A stretch of 5,801 nt of DNA from Candidatus Zixiibacteriota bacterium (GCA_963205155.1 CAUJJY010000210.1:1-5801), one strand, 5' to 3'. Positions 1 to 5,778 are shown, numbered from the stretch's first letter. A program made the numbers and translations. Notes: generated from the letters alone by a model not told the origin.

Positions 1-1
1 T

Positions 2-217
2 CCCGAACAACGGTTCTTCATCAATTTCGCCCATTGTTGGCGCAGTAAGATTCGCGATGAAGCCCAGAAAATGTACCTGGCTACCGACCCGCATTCGCCT
101 GACAAAATCCGTGTCAACGGAACCGTCTCCAACTTGCCGGAATTCGCCGAAGCCTTCGGATGCAAACCGGATGCCCCCGGTATCCGCCCAGTATCAATTC
201 GAGTCAAAATCTGGTAG
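2..217 (+). CDS. M13 family zinc metallopeptidase (neprilysin/PepO-like), C-terminal fragment
   Basis: This is the 3' end of a gene cut by the window edge; 71 codons are visible before the TAG. The reading RFFINFAHCWRSKIRD, then DPHSPDKIRVNG, then NLPEFAEAFGCKP and a terminal VKIW is the standard C-terminus of M13 endopeptidases. In neprilysin the His and Arg of the H-x5-R element (His711 and Arg717) stabilise the transition state and bind the substrate carbonyl. The same spacing is kept here (His31 and Arg37 of the visible part). The HExxH zinc motif and the N-terminus lie outside the window, so localisation and activity cannot be judged, although bacterial M13 enzymes are usually exported or lipid-anchored. 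The gene converges on the tail of the exported TldD-type pair, so two extracytoplasmic peptidase loci sit side by side. Family assignment is secure; the exact substrate is unknown. Confidence 0.93.
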   Translation, partial: PEQRFFINFAHCWRSKIRDEAQKMYLATDPHSPDKIRVNGTVSNLPEFAEAFGCKPDAPGIRPVSIRVKIW

Positions 218-247
218 CTCACTCGATTCTGGAGTATCCCATCCCGC

Positions 248-286
248 AAAAAAAATCGTCTCCCTGTCAGCAACAGGGAGACGATT
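248..286 (-). terminator. Rho-independent terminator of the TldD-type operon
   Basis: A perfect 13-bp stem (254-266 with 274-286) closes a 7-nt loop. On the minus strand the stem is followed by a T run (complement of the A tract 248-255). It starts 24 nt after the stop codon of the 310-2046 gene, so it is a classic intrinsic terminator for that transcript. On the plus strand the same hairpin lies 36 nt after the M13 stop. There it lacks an immediate T run, so it would be at best a weak terminator for the peptidase gene. Confidence 0.9.
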
Positions 287-309
287 CTCGTCTACGAAGT
301 TTTCTCGAC

Positions 310-2046
310 CTAGTTCTCGGCCAGCGGTGACGGCAAAACCGGCGGCTTCTTCACCTTCGTGTCGATCTTCTTCAATTCCATCTCTTCGATCAGCAGCGAT
401 GGCGCCACAATTGTGGCCGGCATTTCATAGTCATTGCCTATCAGGTAATTGTAGACATAGCGCATGTTGTCCGTCTGCACGATATCCCGCAGGATTCGCA
501 CATTCACATCGGTAAACTGCATTCCCCGCAACGGTACTTCGCGGCCGTCCGCATAAATGCGGAAGATTTCGTACGGCTGCGTCAGACCGGCATCGGATCC
601 GCCGCCGGCCTGCTGTCCGAAGAACTGGAAGCCGCCGGTCGGAGTGCCCATGTCGCGAATCTTGGTGATCAAGATTCCGTAGGGCAGATCGATATCCTTG
701 CACATCGCAATCAGGTTCTTCTTCAGCTTGTCGGTGCTGATCTTGTCGGTTGATTCGAAAATCAGGTTCGACGGCTTCGCAGTGACATCTTTGCTGACCG
801 CGCCGCGGGCGCTGCCGTTTGGCTCTTTCACCTTCTTGGTCGGTGTGATCCCAATTAGGATATTGACCAGTTTCCCGTTTTCTGCCAGCAATGCGCGTTG
901 AGGTGGATTTCCGGCGTCGTCGACTCCGTACGCTCCAATCAGCGGCGCATCGCCAAGTTTCTCCAGCGTCGGATCATTGTAAACACTCATCGTCGTCGGC
1001 AAAATGCGGCGATTCAGCTTGTTCGCAAAATCGGATCCAGCGCTCATCATCGAACTCATTTGGTCGTTTTCATACACCGGTCCCGGCTGATTCGAAACAT
1101 TCTTCGAGAACAACTGCCGCAGGAATTCACCGGCTGCCTCTCCCGAAAACATCACTGGCCCGATGTAATCCTCCAGCGTGTCCGCGTTGATCATCCGGTT
1201 CATTTTCTCCGCATTGCCCTTGGCCCAGGCAATCAATTCCGCACGACCCGGCAAGCGCTTCAAGTCGTTGACAATAATCCTGTCGGAATTAATGACATCC
1301 TCGCCGTCTGCCGAGCGCCCCGCCATTGACAGGCTGAATCCATAGATCCGGTCGCCCCGTAATGTCCGTGTGCCTTCGCTATTGGCGAGATACTGATTGA
1401 CCACCGAGGCCGTTATATTCAGCTCCGATGAAATAATCCCCGGATAAGCGCGGAAAACTTCGGTCATCGGTTTGGCCAGCTCTTCAAAGAATCCGGCTTC
1501 AATGTCTAAAGCTTCCGGTTTGTCGAGATATTTGTTTGCCGGAAACTTGATCCGGTCGTCAGGACGATCGTTGATCACGCGCGACTGTAAATAGGCGCGC
1601 TTCTTCGACAACGTCTCCAGCGCCGTCTTGTACACTCTGTCGGTTGCCAGATAGATGGTATTGCGGATGGCATCGTAGTCGTCTTCGATCGGCAGGGCAG
1701 TGAAGTCAGCTCCCAAGCCCGTGAATCCCGCCACAAAATTGGAATTGTCCAGTTTGTAATCACCGACGCGCAAATCCGTCGTCAAATACCTGCTGCGCTC
1801 CATGCGTGACTGCAACAGCTGTCCCAGGCTGGCTGATACCTCCAGTTGCTGAATGTCGTCGATCGTGTAGCCGATAAAGTACGGTCGATCCAGCTTCTCC
1901 ATTACCAATTGTGAGCTATTCCGCTGGATCTCGTCTTCCGTGACCTTGAAAAACAGATCCGACCTAGTGTCGGCAAGCACAGCAGCCGCGGTAGTCAAGC
2001 AATACACGACGGCCACAAGGATTGAAGCAAATATGTTCTTACGCAT
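310..2046 (-). CDS. Exported TldD/PmbA-superfamily protein lacking the zinc site (TldE-like partner)
   Basis: The protein is 578 aa. It starts with a signal peptide (MRKN, a hydrophobic stretch 5-24, likely cleavage after Ala25 in AVLA); the Cys at 16 is not in a good lipobox. It is a full-length paralogue of the upstream gene product. Shared landmarks are LRVG-Y-LDN at 92-101, YIGP at 294-297, GNDYE at 537-541 and a Pro-rich tail KKPPVLPSP. Where the neighbour has HEIFGH this protein has RQLFSK (310-315). The segment carrying the neighbour's third-ligand Cys is deleted between GNDYE and APSLLIEE. All expected metal ligands are therefore gone. In E. coli TldD/TldE the TldE subunit likewise lacks the metal motif and acts as a structural partner, so a heteromer with the 2049-3773 product is the natural inference. 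The ATG is 2 nt after the upstream stop and has its own SD. A Gly-rich insert (GQQAGGGSDAG, about 477-487) is of unknown role. Confidence 0.88.
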   Translation of the reverse strand: MRKNIFASILVAVVYCLTTAAAVLADTRSDLFFKVTEDEIQRNSSQLVMEKLDRPYFIGYTIDDIQQLEVSASLGQLLQSRMERSRYLTTDLRVGDYKLDNSNFVAGFTGLGADFTALPIEDDYDAIRNTIYLATDRVYKTALETLSKKRAYLQSRVINDRPDDRIKFPANKYLDKPEALDIEAGFFEELAKPMTEVFRAYPGIISSELNITASVVNQYLANSEGTRTLRGDRIYGFSLSMAGRSADGEDVINSDRIIVNDLKRLPGRAELIAWAKGNAEKMNRMINADTLEDYIGPVMFSGEAAGEFLRQLFSKNVSNQPGPVYENDQMSSMMSAGSDFANKLNRRILPTTMSVYNDPTLEKLGDAPLIGAYGVDDAGNPPQRALLAENGKLVNILIGITPTKKVKEPNGSARGAVSKDVTAKPSNLIFESTDKISTDKLKKNLIAMCKDIDLPYGILITKIRDMGTPTGGFQFFGQQAGGGSDAGLTQPYEIFRIYADGREVPLRGMQFTDVNVRILRDIVQTDNMRYVYNYLIGNDYEMPATIVAPSLLIEEMELKKIDTKVKKPPVLPSPLAEN

Positions 2047-2048
2047 GA

Positions 2049-3773
2049 TCAGTTTCCTCCCTGGCCGGCATCGCTGGTCTTTGTCGGCTTGTACGGAGGC
2101 GGAAGCAACGGTGGCTTCTCCTGCTCCTTGAACTTTTTCTCAACTTCTAACTCGGAAACCAGAATACTCGGCGCTGTTGCCGATACCGGTACCCAGCCGG
2201 ATTCGGCGCCGCAGGTGCCATTAAAAATCTCATAGTCGTTCCCGGTGGCGACGATACGGGCGAAGCTTGATAGTGGCGTTCCAACAATGTCCACTCCGCG
2301 AATCGCTTCATTCGGGCGTCCGTCCGTATAGCATTTGTAAACCAACAGCGGAATCACTTTGAATGACTGCGGTCCGAATCGTGTGGTCGTCGTGAAGCCG
2401 CCGGAAATATCATAGAAGATCAACCCATAAGGCTTGTTCTGCGTCCGGCACTCGTCTCGAAGCATTTCCACCAACTTGTCGAATGAAACCTCTTTCGACG
2501 ACTTTACCATTAAGTTTCCTTGCCGGGCAACGGCATCCATTCCCGCTTGCTTACGGCCGTGCGCGTTGGACTTGGGAAAGCCCTTGACCGGCGAACGCGA
2601 AAGCAGGAAATTCCGCAAGACGCCTTTCTCCACGACGGTGACCGGTGTCGTCTTCACACCCTCGTCGTCATAGAGGTAATGCCCGCGCAAAAAAGTCCCG
2701 TTGAATTCGCCTTGCGTCGGATCATCATAGACGTCGATGAATTCCGGCAGAATCTTCTCACCGACTTTCTTCGCGAAAGTCTGGCCTTCCATCTCTGATT
2801 TTTGGCGATGACCCTCAATACGGTGCCCGAAAATCTCGTGGAAATAAACGCCCGTTGCACGATTCACTAAAATTGCCGGCCCAATATACGGTTCTGCCAG
2901 CGGAGCTTTCAGCAGGGCATCAAGCTCGCCGATCAAGCGTTGGATAGTTGCAACAATCAACTCATCTCCCGGCAAATTCGCCGGATCCTCGGCATCGAAA
3001 CTCTCGTACCGGCTAATGCGCATACCATCCGACGCCGTCCCTTCGCAACGGACAAAGAGACGCGCATAGGACTGACCGCTTTGAATCATCGACCCTTCGC
3101 TCGAAACGAAAAATCGATTGTCGTTCGTGAGTTGCAGTTCCAAACTCGATTCTTCGACGAAACTGTACTCCTTGAACAGCGAACTCATTTCACGCAGCCG
3201 GCTCTTCCACATCTCCGCATCAAGTGCCGCCGCGGCCGTTTCGCCAATGTAATTCTCCGGTTGTTCGCGAGAGAAATCAGCGGCAGTGTCTTCCTGCTCA
3301 ACCATTACTTCTTGATTGGTCTTAACTTTGATGTACTGCTGCAATGCCGCTTTGTAGTCTTGGTCAGTCGCATTCCAGATAACAGTTCGAATCGCCTTTT
3401 CGTCATCGCTCAACGGTAATTCCGGCGACTGGCTGAAGCTGAAATCAAATCCAAAGCCGCCGCGGATCTCTCGTGTGTTATCCAAATCATAACTGCCCAC
3501 GCGCAAATCAATGTCGAGCACCCGGCTGCGGTTCTCATCCTCTTTGGTCAGCGCTCCGTAGGATGCCGTGAGTGCGTGACGGTCGGTGTCCGTAACGTGA
3601 TAGGCAAGGAAGTAGAGCGGAATCGAATCTGCGTTTGCCAGCGCCTTGAACGAGCGATCCAACTCGGTCTTCATCGCCGTCAACAGCGGTGCCGGTTGAG
3701 CACCGAACAGCGGGCTGACATAAACTGCGAAAGCAAGCAAAGCAATCATGACTGCTTTTATTCGTGAATTCAT
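2049..3773 (-). CDS. Exported TldD-type metallopeptidase, catalytic partner
   Basis: The protein is 574 aa from the ATG. An N-terminal signal peptide covers about residues 1-25 (hydrophobic 7-19), so it should leave the cytoplasm, unlike E. coli TldD. The N-terminal domain (about 26-290) is variable and shares LRVGSYDLDN (90-99) with the downstream paralogue. The catalytic domain has HEIFGHRIEGH at 312-322: His312 and His317 are the expected zinc ligands and Glu313 the general base, matching the TldD HExxxH signature. The expected third ligand is Cys521 in GTCGAESGWVPV, which corresponds to the conserved Cys near the C-terminus of TldD. The tail is Pro-rich (KPPLLPPPYKP). E. coli TldD/E trims unfolded peptides such as the microcin B17 precursor and CcdA; here periplasmic or extracellular peptides are more likely substrates. 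An in-frame TTG one codon upstream is possible, but it lies only 1 nt from the GGAGG, so ATG is preferred. Confidence 0.9.
   Translation of the reverse strand: MNSRIKAVMIALLAFAVYVSPLFGAQPAPLLTAMKTELDRSFKALANADSIPLYFLAYHVTDTDRHALTASYGALTKEDENRSRVLDIDLRVGSYDLDNTREIRGGFGFDFSFSQSPELPLSDDEKAIRTVIWNATDQDYKAALQQYIKVKTNQEVMVEQEDTAADFSREQPENYIGETAAAALDAEMWKSRLREMSSLFKEYSFVEESSLELQLTNDNRFFVSSEGSMIQSGQSYARLFVRCEGTASDGMRISRYESFDAEDPANLPGDELIVATIQRLIGELDALLKAPLAEPYIGPAILVNRATGVYFHEIFGHRIEGHRQKSEMEGQTFAKKVGEKILPEFIDVYDDPTQGEFNGTFLRGHYLYDDEGVKTTPVTVVEKGVLRNFLLSRSPVKGFPKSNAHGRKQAGMDAVARQGNLMVKSSKEVSFDKLVEMLRDECRTQNKPYGLIFYDISGGFTTTTRFGPQSFKVIPLLVYKCYTDGRPNEAIRGVDIVGTPLSSFARIVATGNDYEIFNGTCGAESGWVPVSATAPSILVSELEVEKKFKEQEKPPLLPPPYKPTKTSDAGQGGN
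2056..2061 (-). promoter_or_regulatory. Ribosome binding site of the TldE-like gene
   Basis: GGGAGG on the minus strand lies 9 nt before the ATG at 2046, inside the last codons of the upstream gene. It supports this start and an operon with coupled translation. Confidence 0.7.
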
Positions 3774-3777
3774 CAAG

Positions 3778-3782
3778 CCTCC
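3778..3782 (-). promoter_or_regulatory. Ribosome binding site deciding the TldD-type start
   Basis: GGAGG on the minus strand lies 4 nt before the ATG at 3773 and only 1 nt before the alternative TTG at 3776. The spacing favours the ATG. The CoA-binding gene has the same 4-nt spacing. Confidence 0.7.
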
Positions 3783-3841
3783 AGAAATGGCTGTAAGTGA
3801 TATTCCTCTGCGCCGTCTGATGCGCGTTAGTCCTCTGATAT

Positions 3842-3854
3842 ACTACGCTGTAGT
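3842..3854. repeat. Short inverted repeat upstream of the TldD-type operon
   Basis: ACTAC-GCT-GTAGT is a perfect 5-bp dyad with a 3-nt centre, in the 188-nt gap between the CoA-binding gene and the TldD-type gene. It could be a small operator or a chance palindrome. The gap also has a minus-strand TATAAC (3876-3881) without a recognisable -35, and no T-tailed hairpin. The operon's promoter is therefore not identified, and read-through from the CoA-binding gene is possible. Confidence 0.25.
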
Positions 3855-3961
3855 GCGGCGATTGGCGTAGCAACAGTTATAATCAAAATCGTAGTGGGAA
3901 AATAGATGAATTAACCGGCAGAACCCATCGAAAAAGTGACCGGGCTCTGTTTTCGCGGCGA

Positions 3962-4426
3962 TTATTTTGGATAGCTTCCGGCAAGTTTCGAAAAAAACCG
4001 GTGTATGCGATGCACGAACCCCGTGTCCGCCAAAAACATCATCGGGCAATGCCCCTCAATTACGTCAATATGGTGCTCCTTGCAGAACGAGACCGCATTC
4101 GGACTTGACGCTCCAGCACCGGCGGCGCGATAAAACCACACCGACTTAACTCCCGCATCGCGGCACTGAAGAACCACATCTTCCGTTACGTTGGGTGGTG
4201 TCATCACCAAAACCGCCTCCACCGGCGGATTGATCTCTTTCAGGTCGCCGTAACAGTGATGCTCATCAATCAAGGAAACCAGTGGATTCACCGGGAAAAC
4301 TTCGTACTGTCTTGAAAGAAATTCGCGGAAAATCGTGCGGCTGAAGTCTCGCGTGTCGCGAGAAACACCAACGATCGCAACTCTGCGCTTGGATAGGAAA
4401 TCCTCAATGTCCTTTAGGTTTGTCAT
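3962..4426 (-). CDS. CoA-binding domain protein (YccU-like, Rossmann fold)
   Basis: The protein is 154 aa, about the normal size for stand-alone members of this family. An N-terminal Rossmann-type nucleotide loop (VAIVGVSRD, 16-24) follows a short helix. Then come VFPVNP (43-48), the family's strand 2 signature, a PPVEAVLVMTPP strand (67-78) and the conserved GHCPMMF (125-131), equivalent to the RCP element of YccU-like proteins. The fold is that of the CoA-binding domain of succinyl-CoA synthetase, but these small proteins have no proven enzyme activity and are thought to bind CoA or acyl-CoA. There is no signal peptide, so it is cytoplasmic. The ATG at 4426 is chosen because GGGAGG precedes it by 4 nt; the in-frame GTG at 4444 would put this SD inside the gene. 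It is transcribed from a strong promoter and may read into the TldD-type genes 188 nt downstream. Confidence 0.88.
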   Translation of the reverse strand: MTNLKDIEDFLSKRRVAIVGVSRDTRDFSRTIFREFLSRQYEVFPVNPLVSLIDEHHCYGDLKEINPPVEAVLVMTPPNVTEDVVLQCRDAGVKSVWFYRAAGAGASSPNAVSFCKEHHIDVIEGHCPMMFLADTGFVHRIHRFFSKLAGSYPK

Positions 4427-4430
4427 GTGA

Positions 4431-4436
4431 CCTCCC
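4431..4436 (-). promoter_or_regulatory. Ribosome binding site of the CoA-binding gene
   Basis: GGGAGG on the minus strand, 4 nt before the ATG at 4426. It decides this start against the upstream in-frame GTG at 4444. Confidence 0.7.
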
Positions 4437-4476
4437 ACTGGCACTTGGCGCGGCGGACTGTACTGGTTTCACCCGA

Positions 4477-4505
4477 GTTATAGTAATAATGGTGCAATAT
4501 GTCAA
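4477..4505 (-). promoter_or_regulatory. Sigma-70 type promoter for the CoA-binding gene
   Basis: On the minus strand there is a perfect -35 TTGACA (4505-4500), a 17-nt spacer, and a -10 TATAAC (4482-4477, five of six consensus bases). The predicted transcription start is near 4470, giving a leader of about 44 nt. This is the best promoter in the window and suggests steady, housekeeping-level expression. Confidence 0.8.
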
Positions 4506-4519
4506 GTATTAGTTTGTGC

Positions 4520-4550
4520 TTGAAATTCCAGGCAAGATAGCGTATCTAAT
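4520..4550 (+). promoter_or_regulatory. Candidate promoter for the NifU-like/thioredoxin-fold unit
   Basis: TTGAAA (4520-4525) and TCTAAT (4545-4550) each match five of six consensus bases, but the spacer is 19 nt, longer than ideal. The -35 is only 14 bp from the -35 of the divergent promoter. The -10 overlaps the left end of a dyad (4548-4573). A transcript starting near 4557 would have a leader of roughly 75 nt. No other convincing plus-strand promoter is visible before 4634. Confidence 0.4.
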
Positions 4551-4573
4551 CGTGGGGCTGATAGCTCCCGATT
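4548..4573 (+). repeat. Imperfect dyad/hairpin over the plus-strand promoter
   Basis: AATCG (4548-4552) pairs with CGATT (4569-4573). After a bulged T4553, GGGGCT (4554-4559) pairs with AGCTCC (4563-4568), with one G-T wobble and a GAT loop. That is 11 pairs in 26 nt. It overlaps the -10 and the expected start site, so it would act better as an operator-like dyad than as a leader RNA structure. No T run follows directly, so it is not a typical terminator. Confidence 0.4.
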
Positions 4574-4633
4574 CGAGCTTTCCCTTGAATCAGGTAACTT
4601 CTGAACGGTGACGCATTTAGAGAGAATTCAAGT

Positions 4634-5068
4634 ATGCCTTGTAATAGTGTCGTAGAGCTGATTCAGGTCGTAATTGATGACCGCGACCGTCTCAAGGATT
4701 ATCAGTTTGTCAAGAAGTCATGCGGACAAGGTGTCGGCAACAACTCCTTGCTAATCGATATCCTTCGAGGCATGAGTGTTGATGAACTACTCGAAGTCGA
4801 TGCCGAAAGCCTTTTGGCCGTCGATCGGACCGACGACGAAGTCCTCGAATTCCTGCGTTTGAAGCATCTTTTTGCCGTCCAGGCAACGCTTGAGGTTCTT
4901 ACTGGTCGCTTGACAGGCGGTAAGGGACAATCGTGCGCAGTTGCCGATGTCGCTTATGACGGCGACGAAACCATCATGAACGCAGAAATCGATGTCGATG
5001 TCATCACCGAACAAATCGCGGCGTGCGCCGGCTGCAAAGGCGGCTGCGGACAACCCATCAAGACCTAG
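4634..5068 (+). CDS. NifU/IscU-like scaffold-fold protein with altered cysteines and a C-terminal CxxCxxxC
   Basis: The protein is 144 aa. Residues 1-90 resemble IscU/NifU_N starting at its first cluster Cys. MPCNSVVELIQVVID aligns with the ACGDVMKLQIKV region, putting Cys3 at IscU Cys37. FVKKSCGQGVGNNSLL aligns with FKTYGCGSAIASSSLV, putting Cys30 at Cys63. LRGMSVDELL matches VKGKSLDEA, and LKHLFAVQ takes the place of KIHCSILAE. The third ligand Cys106 is therefore Leu79, while the His before it is kept (His78); the Asp of CGD is Ser5. The usual N-terminal 30 or so residues (NPRN-G) are absent, and no standard start codon extends the frame before the TAA at 4595. A new C-terminal part (91-144) has Cys101, an acidic stretch and CAGCKGGC (131-138), a possible metal or thiol site. 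The SD is weak (AGAGAG, 9 nt from the ATG). It is probably a diverged Fe-S scaffold or carrier; function is inferred from fold similarity only. Confidence 0.72.
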   Translation: MPCNSVVELIQVVIDDRDRLKDYQFVKKSCGQGVGNNSLLIDILRGMSVDELLEVDAESLLAVDRTDDEVLEFLRLKHLFAVQATLEVLTGRLTGGKGQSCAVADVAYDGDETIMNAEIDVDVITEQIAACAGCKGGCGQPIKT

Positions 5069-5090
5069 CTCCGGCTGGCTGCATTCAATT

Positions 5091-5654
5091 ATGACGAAAC
5101 TGATCATCGCAATTGCCATACTCGCTGCCGCCGGAATGGTCTATTGGTTCGTCGCCAAAGACAAGCTGGAGAACTATTATGAGGACTCCGACAATGCCAC
5201 TCTCCAACAGCTTCCAAATACCTCCGAGAAATATCGACTTCTCATCGGCAAGAAGTTCCCAACAACTCAATTAGTCAGCATTGAAGGCAACTTGGTCAGC
5301 ACATCGGAACTTGTGGCCTCCGGCAAGGTCATACTCTTCCTGGACCCCGGCTGCAACAGCTGCGAAGGAATGATCGACAAGTGGATTGATCTGGTCGAAC
5401 GACACACTGTCAACGCCGAAGAAGTTATCGGAATCACCAACATGCTTCCTGCCGATGCTGCTCTGTATCATCAGGAACGCCGCATGAATTTCCGACTCTA
5501 CTGCGACACTGCCCGATACTTCTTCAATAACCACGAAGTCACCGACTTCCCGCTGCAACTTGTAGTTGGGCGCTCCGGAACGATTCACGAACACACCTAC
5601 GACGTGGGGCGCCAGATCTTTCCCGACCAGCTTAATCGCTGGCTGCAAAACTAA
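5091..5654 (+). CDS. Membrane-anchored thioredoxin-fold protein with a CNSC redox motif
   Basis: The protein is 187 aa. An N-terminal membrane segment (about 3-21, after MTK) fits an uncleaved anchor, with the rest outside the cytoplasm. The thioredoxin/redoxin-like core starts with a GKKFPTTQL strand (53-61). It continues to VILFLDPGCNSCEGM (80-94), where Cys88 and Cys91 form the CxxC, and DFPLQLVVGRSGTI (152-165), where Pro154 is the expected cis-Pro facing the active site. It resembles TlpA/MauD-type membrane thioredoxins. An extra Cys138 (LYCDT) might modulate the redox site. The start at 5091 is favoured because the membrane segment follows at once. An in-frame ATG at 4992 would add 33 polar, basic residues overlapping the previous gene. 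There is no clear SD, and the upstream stop is 22 nt away, so translational coupling is likely. A role in reducing or shuttling thiols for its neighbour is inference. Confidence 0.82.
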   Translation: MTKLIIAIAILAAAGMVYWFVAKDKLENYYEDSDNATLQQLPNTSEKYRLLIGKKFPTTQLVSIEGNLVSTSELVASGKVILFLDPGCNSCEGMIDKWIDLVERHTVNAEEVIGITNMLPADAALYHQERRMNFRLYCDTARYFFNNHEVTDFPLQLVVGRSGTIHEHTYDVGRQIFPDQLNRWLQN

Positions 5655-5674
5655 AAATCCCGGCACATAAAATC

Positions 5675-5701
5675 GAAACCCGGGAGGGGATCCCGGGTTT
5701 C
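5675..5701 (+). terminator. GC-rich hairpin ending the NifU-like/thioredoxin-fold unit
   Basis: A perfect 11-bp stem (5675-5685 with 5691-5701) encloses a 5-nt GGGGA loop, 20 nt after the stop codon. The stem ends in GGGTTTC, but no T run follows, so it may be a weak or factor-assisted terminator or a 3'-end stabiliser. Position and stability support a role at the transcript end. Confidence 0.55.
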
Positions 5702-5719
5702 TCAGGCAGAAAGCGCATC

Positions 5720-5735
5720 AGGTGTGAAAACACCT
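5720..5735 (+). promoter_or_regulatory. GAAA-tetraloop hairpin in a probable leader
   Basis: AGGTGT-GAAA-ACACCT is a perfect 6-bp stem with a GNRA loop, starting 18 nt after the preceding hairpin. It ends 3 nt before the SD at 5739-5745. GNRA caps are typical of structured RNAs. The 3' arm contains ACCT, which could instead pair with the AGGT at 5743-5746, so it might control access to the SD. I do not match it to a known riboswitch class. Confidence 0.4.
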
Positions 5736-5738
5736 ACA

Positions 5739-5745
5739 GGGGAGG
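5739..5745 (+). promoter_or_regulatory. Strong Shine-Dalgarno before a short ORF
   Basis: GGGGAGG with an ideal 6-nt gap to the ATG at 5752. It is far better than the ribosome sites of the two preceding rightward genes, so translation starts here in all likelihood even though the frame closes after eight codons. Confidence 0.5.
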
Positions 5746-5751
5746 TCTATT

Positions 5752-5778
5752 ATGCACGTCAAGCGTGCAGTAGCTTGA
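5752..5778 (+). CDS. Possible 8-aa leader peptide ORF (MHVKRAVA)
   Basis: ATG to TGA gives MHVKRAVA, preceded by a good SD. The start codon overlaps the 5' arm of a perfect 6-bp hairpin (TGCACG 5753-5758 with CGTGCA 5764-5769). No longer frame with a usable start continues to the window end, so either this is a regulatory leader peptide or the real gene begins beyond 5801. It could also be the 5' end of a frameshifted gene. The peptide has no run of one amino acid, so classic amino-acid attenuation is not evident. Confidence 0.25.
   Translation: MHVKRAVA

Noticed and set aside
57..515. Rightward 152-aa open frame
   Set aside because: It runs out of frame over the M13 tail, crosses the terminator hairpin and lies antisense to the TldE-like gene; low-complexity Ser/Pro/Arg composition typical of a shadow frame.
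2940..3419. Rightward 159-aa open frame antisense to the TldD-type gene
   Set aside because: No domain, no SD, Arg/Phe-rich shadow composition; the opposite strand carries a clear conserved protein family.
3774..3776. TTG start for the TldD-type gene
   Set aside because: It lies 1 nt from the GGAGG, too close for initiation; the ATG at 3773 has better spacing and codon.
4427..4444. GTG start at 4444 for the CoA-binding protein
   Set aside because: The GGGAGG at 4431-4436 would then be inside the gene, and the added residues precede the family's normal N-terminus.
4992..5090. Upstream ATG adding 33 residues to the thioredoxin-fold protein
   Set aside because: The extension is polar and basic, overlaps the NifU-like gene's cysteine tail in another frame, and would place the membrane anchor internally; the ATG at 5091 directly before the hydrophobic segment fits better.
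4787..5119. Leftward 110-aa open frame opposite the NifU-like gene
   Set aside because: Fully antisense to a frame with recognisable NifU-like motifs; no ribosome site or family resemblance.
5271..5666. Leftward 131-aa open frame opposite the thioredoxin-fold gene
   Set aside because: Antisense to the CNSC/cis-Pro protein and overlaps its stop and downstream region; no supporting start signal.
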